NCBI GenBank assembly: GCA_009733775.1 | Contig: WOGZ01000503.1 | Span: 1-18,607 of the forward strand | Source: Alectoria sarmentosa | Taxonomy: Eukaryota; Ascomycota; Lecanoromycetes; Lecanorales; Parmeliaceae | Length of the DNA stretch: 18,607 bases | Direction of reading: 5' to 3' | Part shown: piece after piece, positions 8,787-18,495 of the stretch | How positions within the stretch are numbered: the first letter of the stretch is position 1 | Layout: each line of letters opens with the position of its first letter | Program-made: the position numbers and the translations under genes | The notes under the pieces: generated by a model | Database searches by the model: none | Told to the model about the DNA's origin: nothing | Seen by the model: the letters and a program-made list of their open reading frames with translations, nothing else

Positions 8787-10460
8787 TAAACCTTAAAAAC
8801 GCTTTCGAAATTAATTTCTTTAAAAAAATAAAACATATATAAAACATTAATAATTCAATCTTTGAAAAACATCGATAAAAGCGATAAACGAATTAATAAC
8901 AAATTAAAGTTCAATTTACGACGTAAAAGATTAATGTATTAAAAAAAAATTATATAAAATAAACCCCGAATTAAAAGCGAAATTATTAATTATTAAAACG
9001 CGAAAAAAACATCTCACGAACGTTTTTAATAAAAATTACGCATACAATGCAATAACGAAACATCTTATATTTAACGAAAAATCAACGAAATAATTCTTTT
9101 CTAAAACACGAAAAATGAATTATAATTTCATTAAAACATTAAAAAAAAAAAAAAAAAAAACATATTCGAACTCAAAAGATATTCTCAAAATAATAACGAA
9201 TTATTATCAAAATCTTTATGACATTAAAACCTCCGACGAGAAAGGTAAAAAATAAATATTAAATTATATCATAGATAAGAAAAATATCGTCGAAAACGAT
9301 GTCAAAATTGAGAAAATCGATATTGTTATAAAAAATTGAAATCGTTATTCGTCGAGCGACGTTGAAATCGTTATTTAAAAAAAACGATTTACTCAACGAA
9401 TATTATAAAATATTCATATAACATAAAAGACAAAAAAACGATTTTTTAATCATTGTGCAAACATTAACGAAATTCTTCAATGAAATTCAAAACAAAAAAA
9501 TTATCAAAACTTTAAACGAATAATATTCTCATTCTTTTATTTAAAAATAAAAATAATAAACGAACGTTCGAAATTATCGTCTTTTATTCATAATAAACGT
9601 GAATTATAAATTATTTACAAATATATTAATACAAAAATTAATCACGACTTTAAAAAAAAATATTAATTCACAATAATCGATCTTCTTATTTAAAAAATTT
9701 ATCGATAATAATGTTAAAATTATTCAAAATTTAATAATTAAACATAAAATCATCGTAAAGCTCACGAAACGAAAACCGAAATTAATAATCATCTTTAAAA
9801 AAAAAAAAAACATATAATAAAATCAATTATAAATTCCTCTTTACGATATTAATTAAATTTAAAATATCAAAAAAATACATTTTTTAAATTCACCTTTTTT
9901 ATCGAAACGTAAAAATCAAAATGTTTATTAATAACTACTTTAAGAAAATCTTGTAAATTTGATATAATATACGTTAAAAAGATTTATTAAATTATATTCT
10001 CTTTACAATCGTCATCGAAAGTCTTACGCATTATATAATCTTAAATTCAATTATATCGAAAATCAAAATGAGAATCGTGCAATTAAAAATAATCATATAT
10101 GCGAATAATATAATGATTATTATTCAAACGCAAATCGAAATCGACGCGCTAATAACGAGCCTCGAGATTGTTATAAAATCACGAACGTTAAAATTAATTA
10201 AACAAAATTATACATTTGCATATTAAAAAAATAATTCAAATTCGATTTAAAAACGTGAAAGAAATCTCTTCAAATAACCTTTATAAACATTTAAATATTT
10301 TTATAAACATCACAATAAAACATCAACTTAATGTATTTTAAACGAAAATATTAATAAAAACCAAAACATTAACAAAAGCATAAGCGCGATATTATTTATC
10401 GATGAAAAACAAAATCATAATTGTCAACATCTTCATAATATCCTTATTTAAATACGCTCT
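8787..10460 (+). pseudogene. LINE reverse transcriptase, L1-like, decayed
   Basis: In intact elements this enzyme primes reverse transcription at the nicked target. Upstream of the RT core, YSNSKDILKIITNYYQNLYD (near 9165-9225) is the typical pre-RT segment. Then come FFNEIQNKKIIKTLNE and NVRNYRLLFIINVNYKLFTN (about 9563-9625), matching the NYRPISLLN-DYK--TKIL block of the L1 clade. After that come NINSQ, FKKFIDNNVKIIQNLI and RKPKLIIIF. After a frame change the text gives NIRxKDLLNYILFTIVIESL (RQG-PLSP-LF motif). IIYANNIMIII has YANN at 10098-10109, where the catalytic YADD has lost both Asp codons by G-to-A. Further on, YLSMKNKIIIVNIFIISLFKY near 10390-10455 fits the L1 thumb region. The L1-type block is distinct from the Tad-type LINEs usual in ascomycetes. 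Confidence 0.82.
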
Positions 10461-12100
10461 TCGCTTTTTGAAAATATCAATTAAAATTAAAAATGAATTG
10501 AATAAAAAATATTATAAAATAGGTAATATAAAATAACAAAATTCGAAATACAATTCGAGACTTACATTTTTGTTATTTTATAAATAAAAATAAAATTGAA
10601 AACATTAATTTACATTTTATCATAAACGTCAATACGATAATCACGATTAATAAAATTATTAACGATTTCAATGTTATATGAACTCAATTCGTCAAAAATA
10701 TTTTCATAATATACGTTAAATTTAAGAATACAAATTCGATACACGTTATAGCAATAATTAATTCATAATTATTACATTTTACACATTAAATTAATCATAT
10801 TTCAAAATCTTTATAATTATTATGACAAAATTGAAAAAAAAAAAAAAAAGTGAGAATGATACACTTTCATTTCTTATCAACAATAATAAAACTATTAATT
10901 ATTTTTATATGATATCACATGTGCTTAAAAAAGAATTTAAATTTCGATAATATCAAAAAGTTCAATTTAACAATGTAAATGAATTTGTAAAAACGCGACG
11001 CTCGAATATTTGATAATATCTAAAATTCAATATATTAATAACCTATAATTTTTCTTAATTCCATCGATTTCTCTTCAATGTTTATAATACAAAATGCGAT
11101 ATAACAATTAATCTCAAATTATGTTCCTAAAATATAACATTTCATGTTTTTAAAACAAAAACACTTTTGACATCTTAATCAAAATCAAAAAAAAGAATAC
11201 TTTATAAAAAATGTAAATCGATCGATTTTTTTTTAAAACATTAACTTTCATTAAGCTTATCGTTATTTACTTAATAATAAACTTCAAAATATCAATTTTA
11301 ATAAAAAAGTTCAAGAGTCAATACTCGCATTTCGGAATAAATTCAATAAATCATTTATCGAAAAAAAAAGAATATGAATAACGATTCAAAACAAATTTAA
11401 AATTTCAAAAATTAAGAATTTATTATGAAATTTTTTACATAAAAAGATACACACGAAATTGAATTTCATTTAAATTTCATATTTATAATAATGATATTTT
11501 ATATATAACGTGAATTAATCTTTTTCGCATATTTGAATAAAATACATTATTTCAAAAATTATTTAAAAAAAATTTAAATCGATTTGATCTTTTTTTTTTA
11601 AATTATTTATATTCGAAATTCGAATAATTAATGAAATGATCGCCTTTATGACTCTCAATTCGAATTTAAAAGATATTTTCAAACGACGATAAAACATTCT
11701 TTATTAAATTATTATATAAATTTTATAAAAATGTCACCTTTCTTATAATTTCGAGAAATCGATTAAATATTAAAATTCTATAATTATTCGAAATTATTAT
11801 AAAATGTTAATTTAAAAGCATATTTTTACGAATTATATTCTTTGCATTTATAAAAAATATCGAAACAAAGATTATAACTTCGAGATTTTTAAAAAATTAT
11901 GAAAAAAATCCTCTTAATTATTAAAGATTTGAAAAAATCTCGTATGTTTTATCGATCGCGAAGATGATATCTACGATAATGATATAAAGTACGCCATGAA
12001 ACTCGACAATACGAATGATTTCAATGAAATGATTCAAAGCGATTTAAATGAAATTAATAATACAAATGAGACGACTGAGCGTGTTTTAGCATTTAAATAA
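10461..12100 (+). pseudogene. LINE C-terminal region, decayed
   Basis: L1-like proteins have a long C-terminal part after RT, ending in a zinc-binding segment. Only fragments can be read here: PIIFLNSIDFSSMF and KKEYFIKNVNRSIFF in the middle, and a HTKLNFI stretch near 11450. The final 50 codons are well preserved in one frame (about 11946-12100), with CFIDREDDIYDNDIKYAMKL, NDFNEMIQSDLNEINNTN and a TAA stop. This acidic tail is not recognised. It could be the end of the LINE protein or of a separate small ORF. Decay elsewhere is too strong to place domain borders. Confidence 0.45.
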
Positions 12101-12409
12101 ATTTAATAATTTGATGTTTTGGATTTTTTAAGTAAATGAGGCGGTTTTTATTATCTGATAAGTCGATCAGATTTCGTCTTTTCAAAATAAGACTTAATGC
12201 ATGATTATTTCGAAAAACAACGAAGCGGAGCGACTTATAAGTTCGATTTTTTGTAGATTTCGTTAATGAAATACCTTCGTTCAAAAGAACTTACATAATC
12301 TTAATAAAATAAACAACTTAAAAATCAACAATTAATTAAGTAAGACAATTAAGTGAGAAGAAAATATGTATATAAAAAGAAAACATTTATGTAAAAACAA
12401 ATATCTTTA
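12101..12409. other. LINE 3' end and junction with Copia copy 2
   Basis: No coding was recognised; the minus-strand open frame at 12093-12284 has no family features. This stretch keeps somewhat more G+C around 12130-12260 than its surroundings. The last few bases before 12408 (CAAATATCTT) may be the decayed equivalent of Copia sequence just upstream of the TG in TTTGCGTGAG, which would place the LINE/Copia border between about 12300 and 12395. Confidence 0.4.
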
Positions 12410-12663
12410 TCTTAAAAGAGATACTTTATTTATAAACAAACTAATAATTACTTAAAAATAAAACCAATTTGTTAACAAAATATTAAAATACTGTTAGCGC
12501 ATTGTTGATATATTGTTAATATTAACAATTTTTTATTGAGAAACTATTGAAAAATATTAACAGTTTGTTGATTAAAGTTTTAATTGTTGACGAATTGTTG
12601 TTATTGTCGCACTTTTAATTTTTTGTTAAAGCGCGATTTATAAACGATAGAGATTTCATAAAA
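12410..12663 (-). mobile_element. MITE copy A, TA target site, decayed
   Basis: The 254-bp insert is flanked by TA at 12408-12409 and 12664-12665. It is the reverse-orientation relative of 17718-17990. Shared blocks, read on + here, are TTTATAAACAAACTAATAATT, the GTTG/GTTA array, and TTGTTGTTATTGTCGC followed by GCGCGATTTATA near the right end. The 11-bp spacing survives (GTT at 12493, 12504 and 12515; 12586 and 12597). The ends are more mutated than in copy B. Copia homology resumes exactly at the right TA (TATATAAAACACATT against TGCGTGAGACACATT), so this MITE inserted into Copia copy 2 or at its edge. Confidence 0.75.
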
Positions 12664-13311
12664 TATATAAAACACATTAAATAATTAAAAAATGCGTTTT
12701 TGTTTTTATGATATTAAGTTTTATTAAATTAATGATTTGCATTTTTAATAATGTATCGAGTTAATAAGATTAGTTGAATAATTAAATATCAACATTATTA
12801 TTAATTTGATTATCGTTTAAAATAATTCAAAATTGATTTTATTATTATTTAAACGTTCAAAAACTTATTTGAAATCAAAAATAATAAACTTTATGTGTTA
12901 AAATTAACATTTTCATTTCAAAAGTCTTTTTAAAAAAGAGATTAAGATTTTATTATCGAATTTTTTGATTATTAATTATTATCGATAACGTTTTATCATC
13001 GTAATTATAAAATTTAATTAATTTTAATTTTATGATGATAATTATCGAAGCGAATATTTTAAATTCGAGTTTTTAATTAAATAATATAAAAAAAATGCAA
13101 ATTTTTTAAAAAGGTTTACACGTTTGCAATTATATTTAATATAACCTTAATCGAATTTAATTCTTATTATTAAATTTAAAATCAAATTTTTTATATTATT
13201 AATTTTATTTCATTATAATACTATCGTTTAAATTTATTATTAATTTTTATATAAACATTTCTCGTTATTGTTATAAAATTTTGATATATAATGATAATAA
13301 TTAATTAATCG

Positions 13312-14460
13312 ATTTTGACGAAGATTGATAAAGCATTTTTTTCATTTTTTTCATATTATCGTCGTGTAATAATAATTTTAAAGTTAATGAGAAGTTATTT
13401 AACGTCTCAAATAATCTCAAAATCTTTAATTTACGCGTTAAAAATAAATGATTTTATTCATTAATTTTTTTTGAAACGTTCGAATCGTTTTTTGAATTAT
13501 TATTAAATTCGTTTATTTCGATATTTTTTTAAAGCGGCATTTTCAATTCGTTTACAATCGTGATAAAAAAATTCTCGTTTTCGTTATTTTTATTATTATT
13601 ATCAACTTTTTATATTTCTTCATTTTTTTTAATATTGATAATTAAATTCAACGTTTAAAATGTCGTTTAAAATGTCGTTTAAAATGTTGTAATAAATAAT
13701 GAAAACAATTTCCCTTTGATTTTTATTATTATTTTGAAATTTATTATCAAATATATTAAATGAAGCGAAAATATTAATAATTAATTAATGTTTAACTATT
13801 TTTTATTTTTTATTAATATCATTGAATTCAAAATTTGCGTAATTATTTATTAACGTTTTAATTACGTTAATTGTTAATTTATTAAAAAATATAACGAAAA
13901 TTCTTAAATTATGTTAAACGTTATCGATGTTTATTATAAATTTATAAATTTTAAATCTTATATCGAATTTATGCGTTAATTATATAATATTAATATCAAT
14001 CTCGAAAAAAACGTTCGTTAATATAAAAAGAATTTTCATAAAATTAACGTCGAAATTATTAATATAAATAATTTATTATCATTGTTAAAACCTTATCTTA
14101 TTTAATTTTTTTTTATAAAATTTGATAAATTTACCATATTTTTATAATAATTTACATTTAAATTTACATGCTTTATAATTCGAATGCAATTAAATTCGAT
14201 TTAATTATTTATAACGTAATAAATAAAAAACATTATATGTTCGCAATTAAAAAAAATGATATTATTATATTTATTTATGATAATAATAAAAATAAATAAT
14301 TCATTAAAAACGATTTCAATGATTCTGATTTCATTAATCGCGAAATTTATATCTTTTATAAAATCGTTAATCGTAAATTTAAACATTTCTCTATTAAATG
14401 TTAAATTAAATTTTTTCATTTGAAATTTGAAAAGTTTTTTTAAAAAAAAAAGAAGAAAAA
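13312..14460 (+). pseudogene. gag: Copia gag, decayed (copy 2)
   Basis: This is the counterpart of gag in copy 1. The start codon equivalent to 3271 is ATG at 13911, followed by a TAA where copy 1 has Leu-Asn. The end keeps the EIYIFYKIV, KHFSIKC and lysine-rich segments (about 14340-14460), again with HX4C spacing. The N-terminal block equivalent to 2679-3017 is present at 13312-13640 but frame-shifted. The minus-strand open frame at 14201-14419 is the antisense shadow, as in copy 1. Confidence 0.6.
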
Positions 14461-14875
14461 AAGATATAAATCGATGTTATTTATGCGAGCATCAACGTTT
14501 TAAATGTTAAATATAAACGCATTAAAAAAGCGTTACTTAATGTCTTCGCTTTAAAATGAAATAATTATATTAATGTTAATATAACATATATTTCAATAAA
14601 AACGATTATTCTTATATTTATATAATATTTTTAAACGAATTGAACGATCAAAATTATTTAAATCTTATTTTAAATGATTTTAATATTTTGAATATAATTA
14701 ATCAAACAAATCAAAATAAAAAGATTTTTTTTATTAATTTAATATTAAATTCCGACTTAAATAAAGTTTATTATTTACCAAACTCATAAATGTCGATATT
14801 CGACTTATGATAAATCTTAATTATATTCGTTATTTTTTATTAATTGAAAAACTTTTAAATATCAATATTGAAATC

Positions 14876-15075
14876 TGTCACGGTAAGCAAGTAGCTTGGC
14901 AAGGTACGTGGTCTGGCGAGGTACCTGCCTTGCCACTGAGGTTTGCCTGCCAAGGAAGTACCTTGGCAAGATTCTTAGCTCAGCATGATAAATAGTCAGA
15001 TTTCTAAGTAGCAAGAATCAAGCTTTATACACCACACAATGCATATATGCTTCTGTCATGACAACTATCATGACA
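14876..15075. mobile_element. 200-bp solo-LTR-like insert
   Basis: The insert interrupts copy 2 exactly, with AAATC on both sides (14871-14875 and 15076-15080). Copy 1 has the uninterrupted site (GAAATCGTTTTTTAT near 4410). The ends are TGTCA and TGACA, i.e. TG...CA with short inverted ends plus a 5-bp duplication, which is diagnostic of an LTR. It is far richer in G+C than its host. It contains an internal inverted repeat, CTTGGCAAGGTAC near 14897 and GTACCTTGGCAAG near 14960, one mismatch. It is unrelated in sequence to the Copia LTRs here. Alternatively it is a hairpin MITE with a 5-bp target. The open frame crossing its left edge is accidental. Confidence 0.8.
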
Positions 15076-15263
15076 AAATCGTTTTTTATAAAAAAGATTA
15101 TATTTTAATTTAAGATGATATCACGTTAATTAATATGTGAAATCGCGATTTTTTTTTAAATCTTTGAAAAGATAATAATGCTTTAATCGATTATAGTGTT
15201 TTTTTAAATTCGATTTATTAATTATAATAAATTTTTAATAAATTTTTCAATATTATTATAAAT

Positions 15264-16090
15264 ATGAATTTTTTTAAAAATATCGTCGAGAAATACATTT
15301 GCGAATGTAATATAATGAATTATCAAAAGATTATTTTTTATAATTCGTTTATAACGTTCGATATTTTATCGAACGAATTTATTTATAACGATTTAATTAA
15401 ATCTTTAATTTTCATTAATTTTAATGATTATAAATATTTTATAACGTTTAAAGATGATTTTATTTATTATTTTAAAATTTATTATATCAATTATAAAAGT
15501 GAGATTTTCGTTATATTTTTGCGTTTCAAGATTTATTTAAAATTTCGCGATTATCGAATTTATCGCATTCGTCTCGATAATGAAAATAGGTAAATATATA
15601 TAGTAATAAAATCTTTTTTAAATGTTTTATTTATATGAATATTAAATACAAATTTATTATTATAGGTAAATAATTTCGAAATAAATAAAATCGTTAAGCG
15701 ATTTAATTAAATTTTGATGAATAAAATGCATTTAATTTTATTAAATTTCAGTTTTAATAAATTCTTTTAATTGAAAATGATAATTATAATTAATTATTTA
15801 ACGATGCGTTCTTTTAATATCAAAATTATTATTATATTTTTCGAGATCTTTTATTATCGTAAATCTATTTTTTTTTTACGAATTATTGATTTTATTATTA
15901 ATATTTTAAAACGAATTTAAAAAAAAAGTTATAAATAAAAGCGAGAAATATATATTTTTAAATTATAAAAACGAATTCATTTTTCGTTTTTTTTAACCAC
16001 GTTAATGATATACATTTTATTAAAAAACGATTACATTTTATATTTTCAAAAAGAAAATTAAGATTTATAAATTTTTAAATAAACAATAAC
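15264..16090 (+). pseudogene. pol: Copia integrase, decayed (copy 2)
   Basis: The 109-codon open stretch at 15264-15593 parallels the integrase of copy 1: YICECNIMNYQK, FDILSNEFIYND, INFNDYKYFITFKDDF, KIYYINYKSEIF and RIRLDNEN. The KSEIF form is closer to the usual Copia KSEVF pattern than copy 1's KNKIF. The frame ends at the second Asp motif, where a short insertion containing ATAGGTAAAT breaks DNENEY. The Glu region (NNFEINKIVK, near 15670) and the downstream segments follow in another frame until the insertion of copy 3. Confidence 0.85.
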
Positions 16091-16098
16091 ATTTTTTT

Positions 16099-16233
16099 TG
16101 TTGAAATTCGGGTCACGTGACGTCAAGCCTTAACGATCACGTGCGCACATTAATGCGCCCGTATATAAATCGCTCTTTATTTTATAATACTTTTAAAACA
16201 ATACAATTAAGTGTTTTACATCATATTTTCACA
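16099..16233 (+). repeat. 5' LTR of Copia copy 3, short form
   Basis: It starts TGTTGAAATT and ends TTTTCACA, 135 bp. It has only one copy of the 31-bp segment that is duplicated in both LTRs of copy 1. It keeps CACGTG at 16114-16119 and 16138-16143. Confidence 0.88.
16114..16169 (+). promoter_or_regulatory. LTR promoter elements: E-boxes, CRE-like site, TATA box
   Basis: CACGTG at 16114-16119 overlaps TGACGTCA (16118-16125), a perfect CRE/ATF-type palindrome. A second CACGTG lies at 16138-16143 and TATATAAA at 16162-16169. The spacing is typical of a U3 promoter. Binding by bHLH or bZIP factors is an inference from the motifs alone. Confidence 0.5.
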
Positions 16234-16411
16234 AATTATAAACTCAAACTTGCCCGACGATCGTTATAAGTATAACTTATTTATTCATCATTATAATTAT
16301 AATTATTTTCAAACATTTTATGTTCATCGCAATGAAATAATCAATTATAAAAATCTTCATTCAATTAATTTTTTTAAAATAAACAATTTTCATTTGCAAG
16401 ATAATCTTTGA
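16234..16411 (+). pseudogene. Leader ORF, copy 3, unknown function
   Basis: This is the equivalent of the leader ORF in copy 1, open for about 60 codons. The initiating ATG has become ATA, so the longer open frame reaching back into the LTR is fortuitous. Visible segments are SNLPDDRYKYNLFIHHYNY, HRNEIINYKN and FHLQDNL, followed by TGA. Rich in His, Tyr and Asn, but that bias is partly due to AT mutation. The family is not recognised. Confidence 0.4.
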
Positions 16412-17213
16412 CTTAAACGATCATAATTCGAAATTCGAAAATTGAAAATCTCTTAACCCTCGACGAGTCGAAACTAATCCGCTTTTAATCGAAATCGTAT
16501 ACGATTTACGATCATACGATCGAATCATGATAAAATTCTTATAAAATTATCAATTTCTTTGCGTGAGACACATTAAACAAAAAAAAATACGCCTTTATTT
16601 TTATAACATTTCATTAAATTAAAGATTTACATTTTTAACAATATATCGAATTAATAAAATAAATTGAATAATTAAATGTTAACATTATTATTAATTTAAT
16701 CATCGTTTAAAACAATTTAAAATTAATTTTATTATCACTCAAGCGCTTAAAAGTTTAATTAAAACCAAAAATAATAAACTTTATGTATTAAAATTAACGT
16801 TTTGACCTCAAAAATCTTTTAAAAAAAAATTAAGATCTTATTATCGAATTTTTTATTCATTATCAATAACATTTTATTATTATAATCATAAAATTTAATT
16901 AATTTTAATTTCACGATAATAATCGTCGAAGCGAATATTTTGAATTCGAGTTCTTAATTGAATAATATAAAAAAAGTGCGAATTTTTCAAAAAGATTTAC
17001 ACGTTTACAATTGCATTTAATATAATCTTAATTAAATTCAATTTTTATTATTAAATTCAAAATCAAATTCTTTATATCATTAATTTCATTTTATAATAAT
17101 ATTATTATTTAAATTTATCGTTAATTCTCGCATAAGCACTTCTCATTATTATTATAAAATCTTGAAACATAATAATAATAATTAATTGATATCGATAAAA
17201 ATTTAAACGACTT
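16412..17213. other. Copia copy 3, 5' internal region without recognised coding
   Basis: It aligns with 1891-2678 of copy 1 and with 12664-13311 of copy 2. No frame is shared across the three copies. Confidence 0.5.
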
Positions 17214-17717
17214 TAACGAAAATTAACAGAGCATTTATTTTATTTTTTTCACATTATCGTCGTGCGATAACGATTTTAAAATCAATAAAAAATCATTTAA
17301 CGTTTTAAACGATATCGAAATCTTTAATTTACGCGCTAAAAATAAACGATTTCATTTATTAATTCTTTTTAAAACGTTCGAATCGTTTTTTAAATCGTTA
17401 TTAAATTCGTTTGTTTCGACATTTTTTTAAAATAATAATTTTCAAATCGATATTCTTGATTCGTTTTTAATTGTGATAAAAGTCTCGTTTTCGTTATTCT
17501 CATCATTATTATCAATCTTTTATATCTTTTCATTTATCTTTTTCGATATCGATGATTGAATTCAACGCTTAAGATGTCGTTGAAAATATCTTTATAAATA
17601 ATAAAAACAATTTCCCTTTAATTTTCATTATCATTTTAAAATTCATTATCGAATATATCAAATGAAGCGAAAATATCAACAATTAATTAATGTTGAACAA
17701 TTTTCAATTCTTCATTA

Positions 17718-17990
17718 TCTTACGGGAACCTTATCGGATATAAATCGCGCTTTGACAAAAAGTTAAAAACGCGACAATAACAACAACGCGTCAACAATTA
17801 AAACTTTAATCAACAATTTGTCAACAATTTTCCAACAATTTCTCAACAACAAATTGTTAATGTCAACAATCTGTCAACAATGCGTCAACAATTTTTCAAC
17901 ATTTTGTCAACAATTTTTGATTTGTCAACAAATTGTTTTTATTCTCAAATAGTTACCAACTTGTTTATAAATAGGATATCTCCCTCAAGG
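17718..17990 (+). mobile_element. MITE copy B, TA target site, with 11-bp iterons
   Basis: The 273-bp insert is flanked by TA (17716-17717 and 17991-17992). Copies 1 and 2 have the empty site with a single TA (3174-3175 and 13814-13815). The ends TCTTACGGGA and, read from the other side, CCTTGAGGGA form imperfect terminal inverted repeats of about 27 bp that both lead into TAT..TATAAA. A TA duplication with such ends points to Tc1/mariner-type mobilisation by a transposase encoded elsewhere. The interior is an array of TCAACAAT units. It encodes no protein and is less mutated than copy A. Confidence 0.85.
17781..17931 (+). repeat. 11-bp iteron array inside MITE copy B
   Basis: CAAC occurs at 17781 and 17792; 17811, 17822, 17833 and 17844; 17864, 17875, 17886, 17897 and 17908; and 17926. 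Spacing within each run is exactly 11 bp. The consensus unit is TCAACAATnnn. A short palindrome (AACAACAAATTGTTAAT) sits between the two main runs. Confidence 0.88.
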
Positions 17991-18223
17991 TAACATTATT
18001 AAATTTAAAATTTACATAATTATTCGTCAGCGTTTTAATTACGTTGATTATTAATTCATTAAAAAATATAATAAAAATCTTTAAATTATGTTAAACGCCA
18101 TCGATGTTTATTATAAATTTACGAATTTTGAATTTTATATCGAATTTATACGTCAATTGCATAACATTAACATTAATTTCGAAAAAAACGTTCATTACTA
18201 CTATGCCCGTCTTGTGAATCTTA

Positions 18224-18333
18224 CATCGGATGGACATCGGATGGAATCGGATGGACAGCGGCTGGGCAGCGGTTGGGCAACGGCTGGGCAGCAGTTGAGC
18301 ATCGGCTGCCCAACTGCTGAGAATCGGATGGCA
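18224..18333 (+). repeat. 11-bp array, left arm of GC-rich element (ATCGGATGGAC type)
   Basis: Units starting A-CGG/ATCGG lie at 18236, 18246, 18257, 18268, 18279, 18290, 18301 and 18323. After the first 10-bp step the spacing is 11 or 22. Unit sequence drifts between ATCGGATGGAC and AGCGGCTGGGC. A nested hairpin, CAGCAGTTGAGC with GCCCAACTGCTG, lies at 18289-18319. Confidence 0.85.
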
Positions 18334-18385
18334 ATCCATCATCTTTCGCTAAAACAGACATCGGTTTTGAGCGGATATCTCACAG

Positions 18386-18495
18386 CCGATGGCAGATTGA
18401 TGTCAAACCGATGCCCATCCGCTGTCCATCCGCTGCTTAGCCGCTGCCCATCCGATACCCATCCCCTATTCATCCGATATCCATCCGATGTTCAA
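18386..18495 (-). repeat. 11-bp array, right arm of GC-rich element (TCCGATGCCCA type)
   Basis: CCG occurs at 18386, 18408, 18419, 18430, 18441, 18452, 18474 and 18485, with CCC at 18463, all in an exact 11-bp register. The units are the reverse complement type of the left arm (GTCCATCCGCTG against CAGCGG and ATGGAC), so the two arms can pair around a loop of about 50 bp. Confidence 0.88.

Larger units (their letters stand above)
8787..12300 (+). mobile_element. L1-like LINE, 3' part
   Basis: This continues the LINE begun at 1149. The + strand is strongly A-rich. It contains a decayed non-LTR reverse transcriptase, a C-terminal region and about 200 bp of probable 3' UTR. There are no LTRs. 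The 3' end is not sharply defined; it lies between the stop at about 12098-12100 and the MITE at 12410. Homology to Copia copy 2 starts on the other side of that MITE, so the LINE may have been inserted into copy 2 or simply abut it. Confidence 0.75.
12664..16098 (+). mobile_element. Ty1/Copia retrotransposon, copy 2, truncated
   Basis: This aligns with about 2030-5474 of copy 1 and so holds the leader end, gag, protease and integrase. It lacks its 5' LTR in the window, and its 3' part is cut off by insertion of copy 3 at 16099. Differences from copy 1 are mostly C/T and G/A. It carries a 200-bp insertion (14876-15075), lacks about 185 bp present in copy 1 (equivalent of about 4197-4381), and has small insertions near 15586 and 15662. 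Confidence 0.88.
17214..18197 (+). pseudogene. gag: Copia gag, 5' part, decayed and interrupted (copy 3)
   Basis: The N-terminal block is readable from about 17257 (SSCDNDFKINKKSFNVLND, EIFNLRAKNKR, LILFKTFESFFKSLLNSF). A 273-bp MITE then splits the gene at the equivalent of 3174 in copy 1. Coding resumes with MLNAIDVYYKF at 18088, then EFYIEFIRQLHNININFEKN, where Gln is retained at the site that is a stop in copies 1 and 2. The gene is cut at 18197 by the GC-rich insert. A long open frame continuing into that insert is an accident of the junction. Confidence 0.62.

Noticed and set aside
14807..14995. 62-codon open frame on +
   Set aside because: It starts in decayed Copia pol and runs into the 200-bp insert; a chimera of two elements.
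18091..18342. 83-codon open frame on the minus strand
   Set aside because: It is antisense across the same insertion junction, with no independent support.
18224..18495. CRISPR-like array
   Set aside because: Units are only 11 bp, contiguous without spacers, and in opposed orientation; the setting is a eukaryotic transposon.
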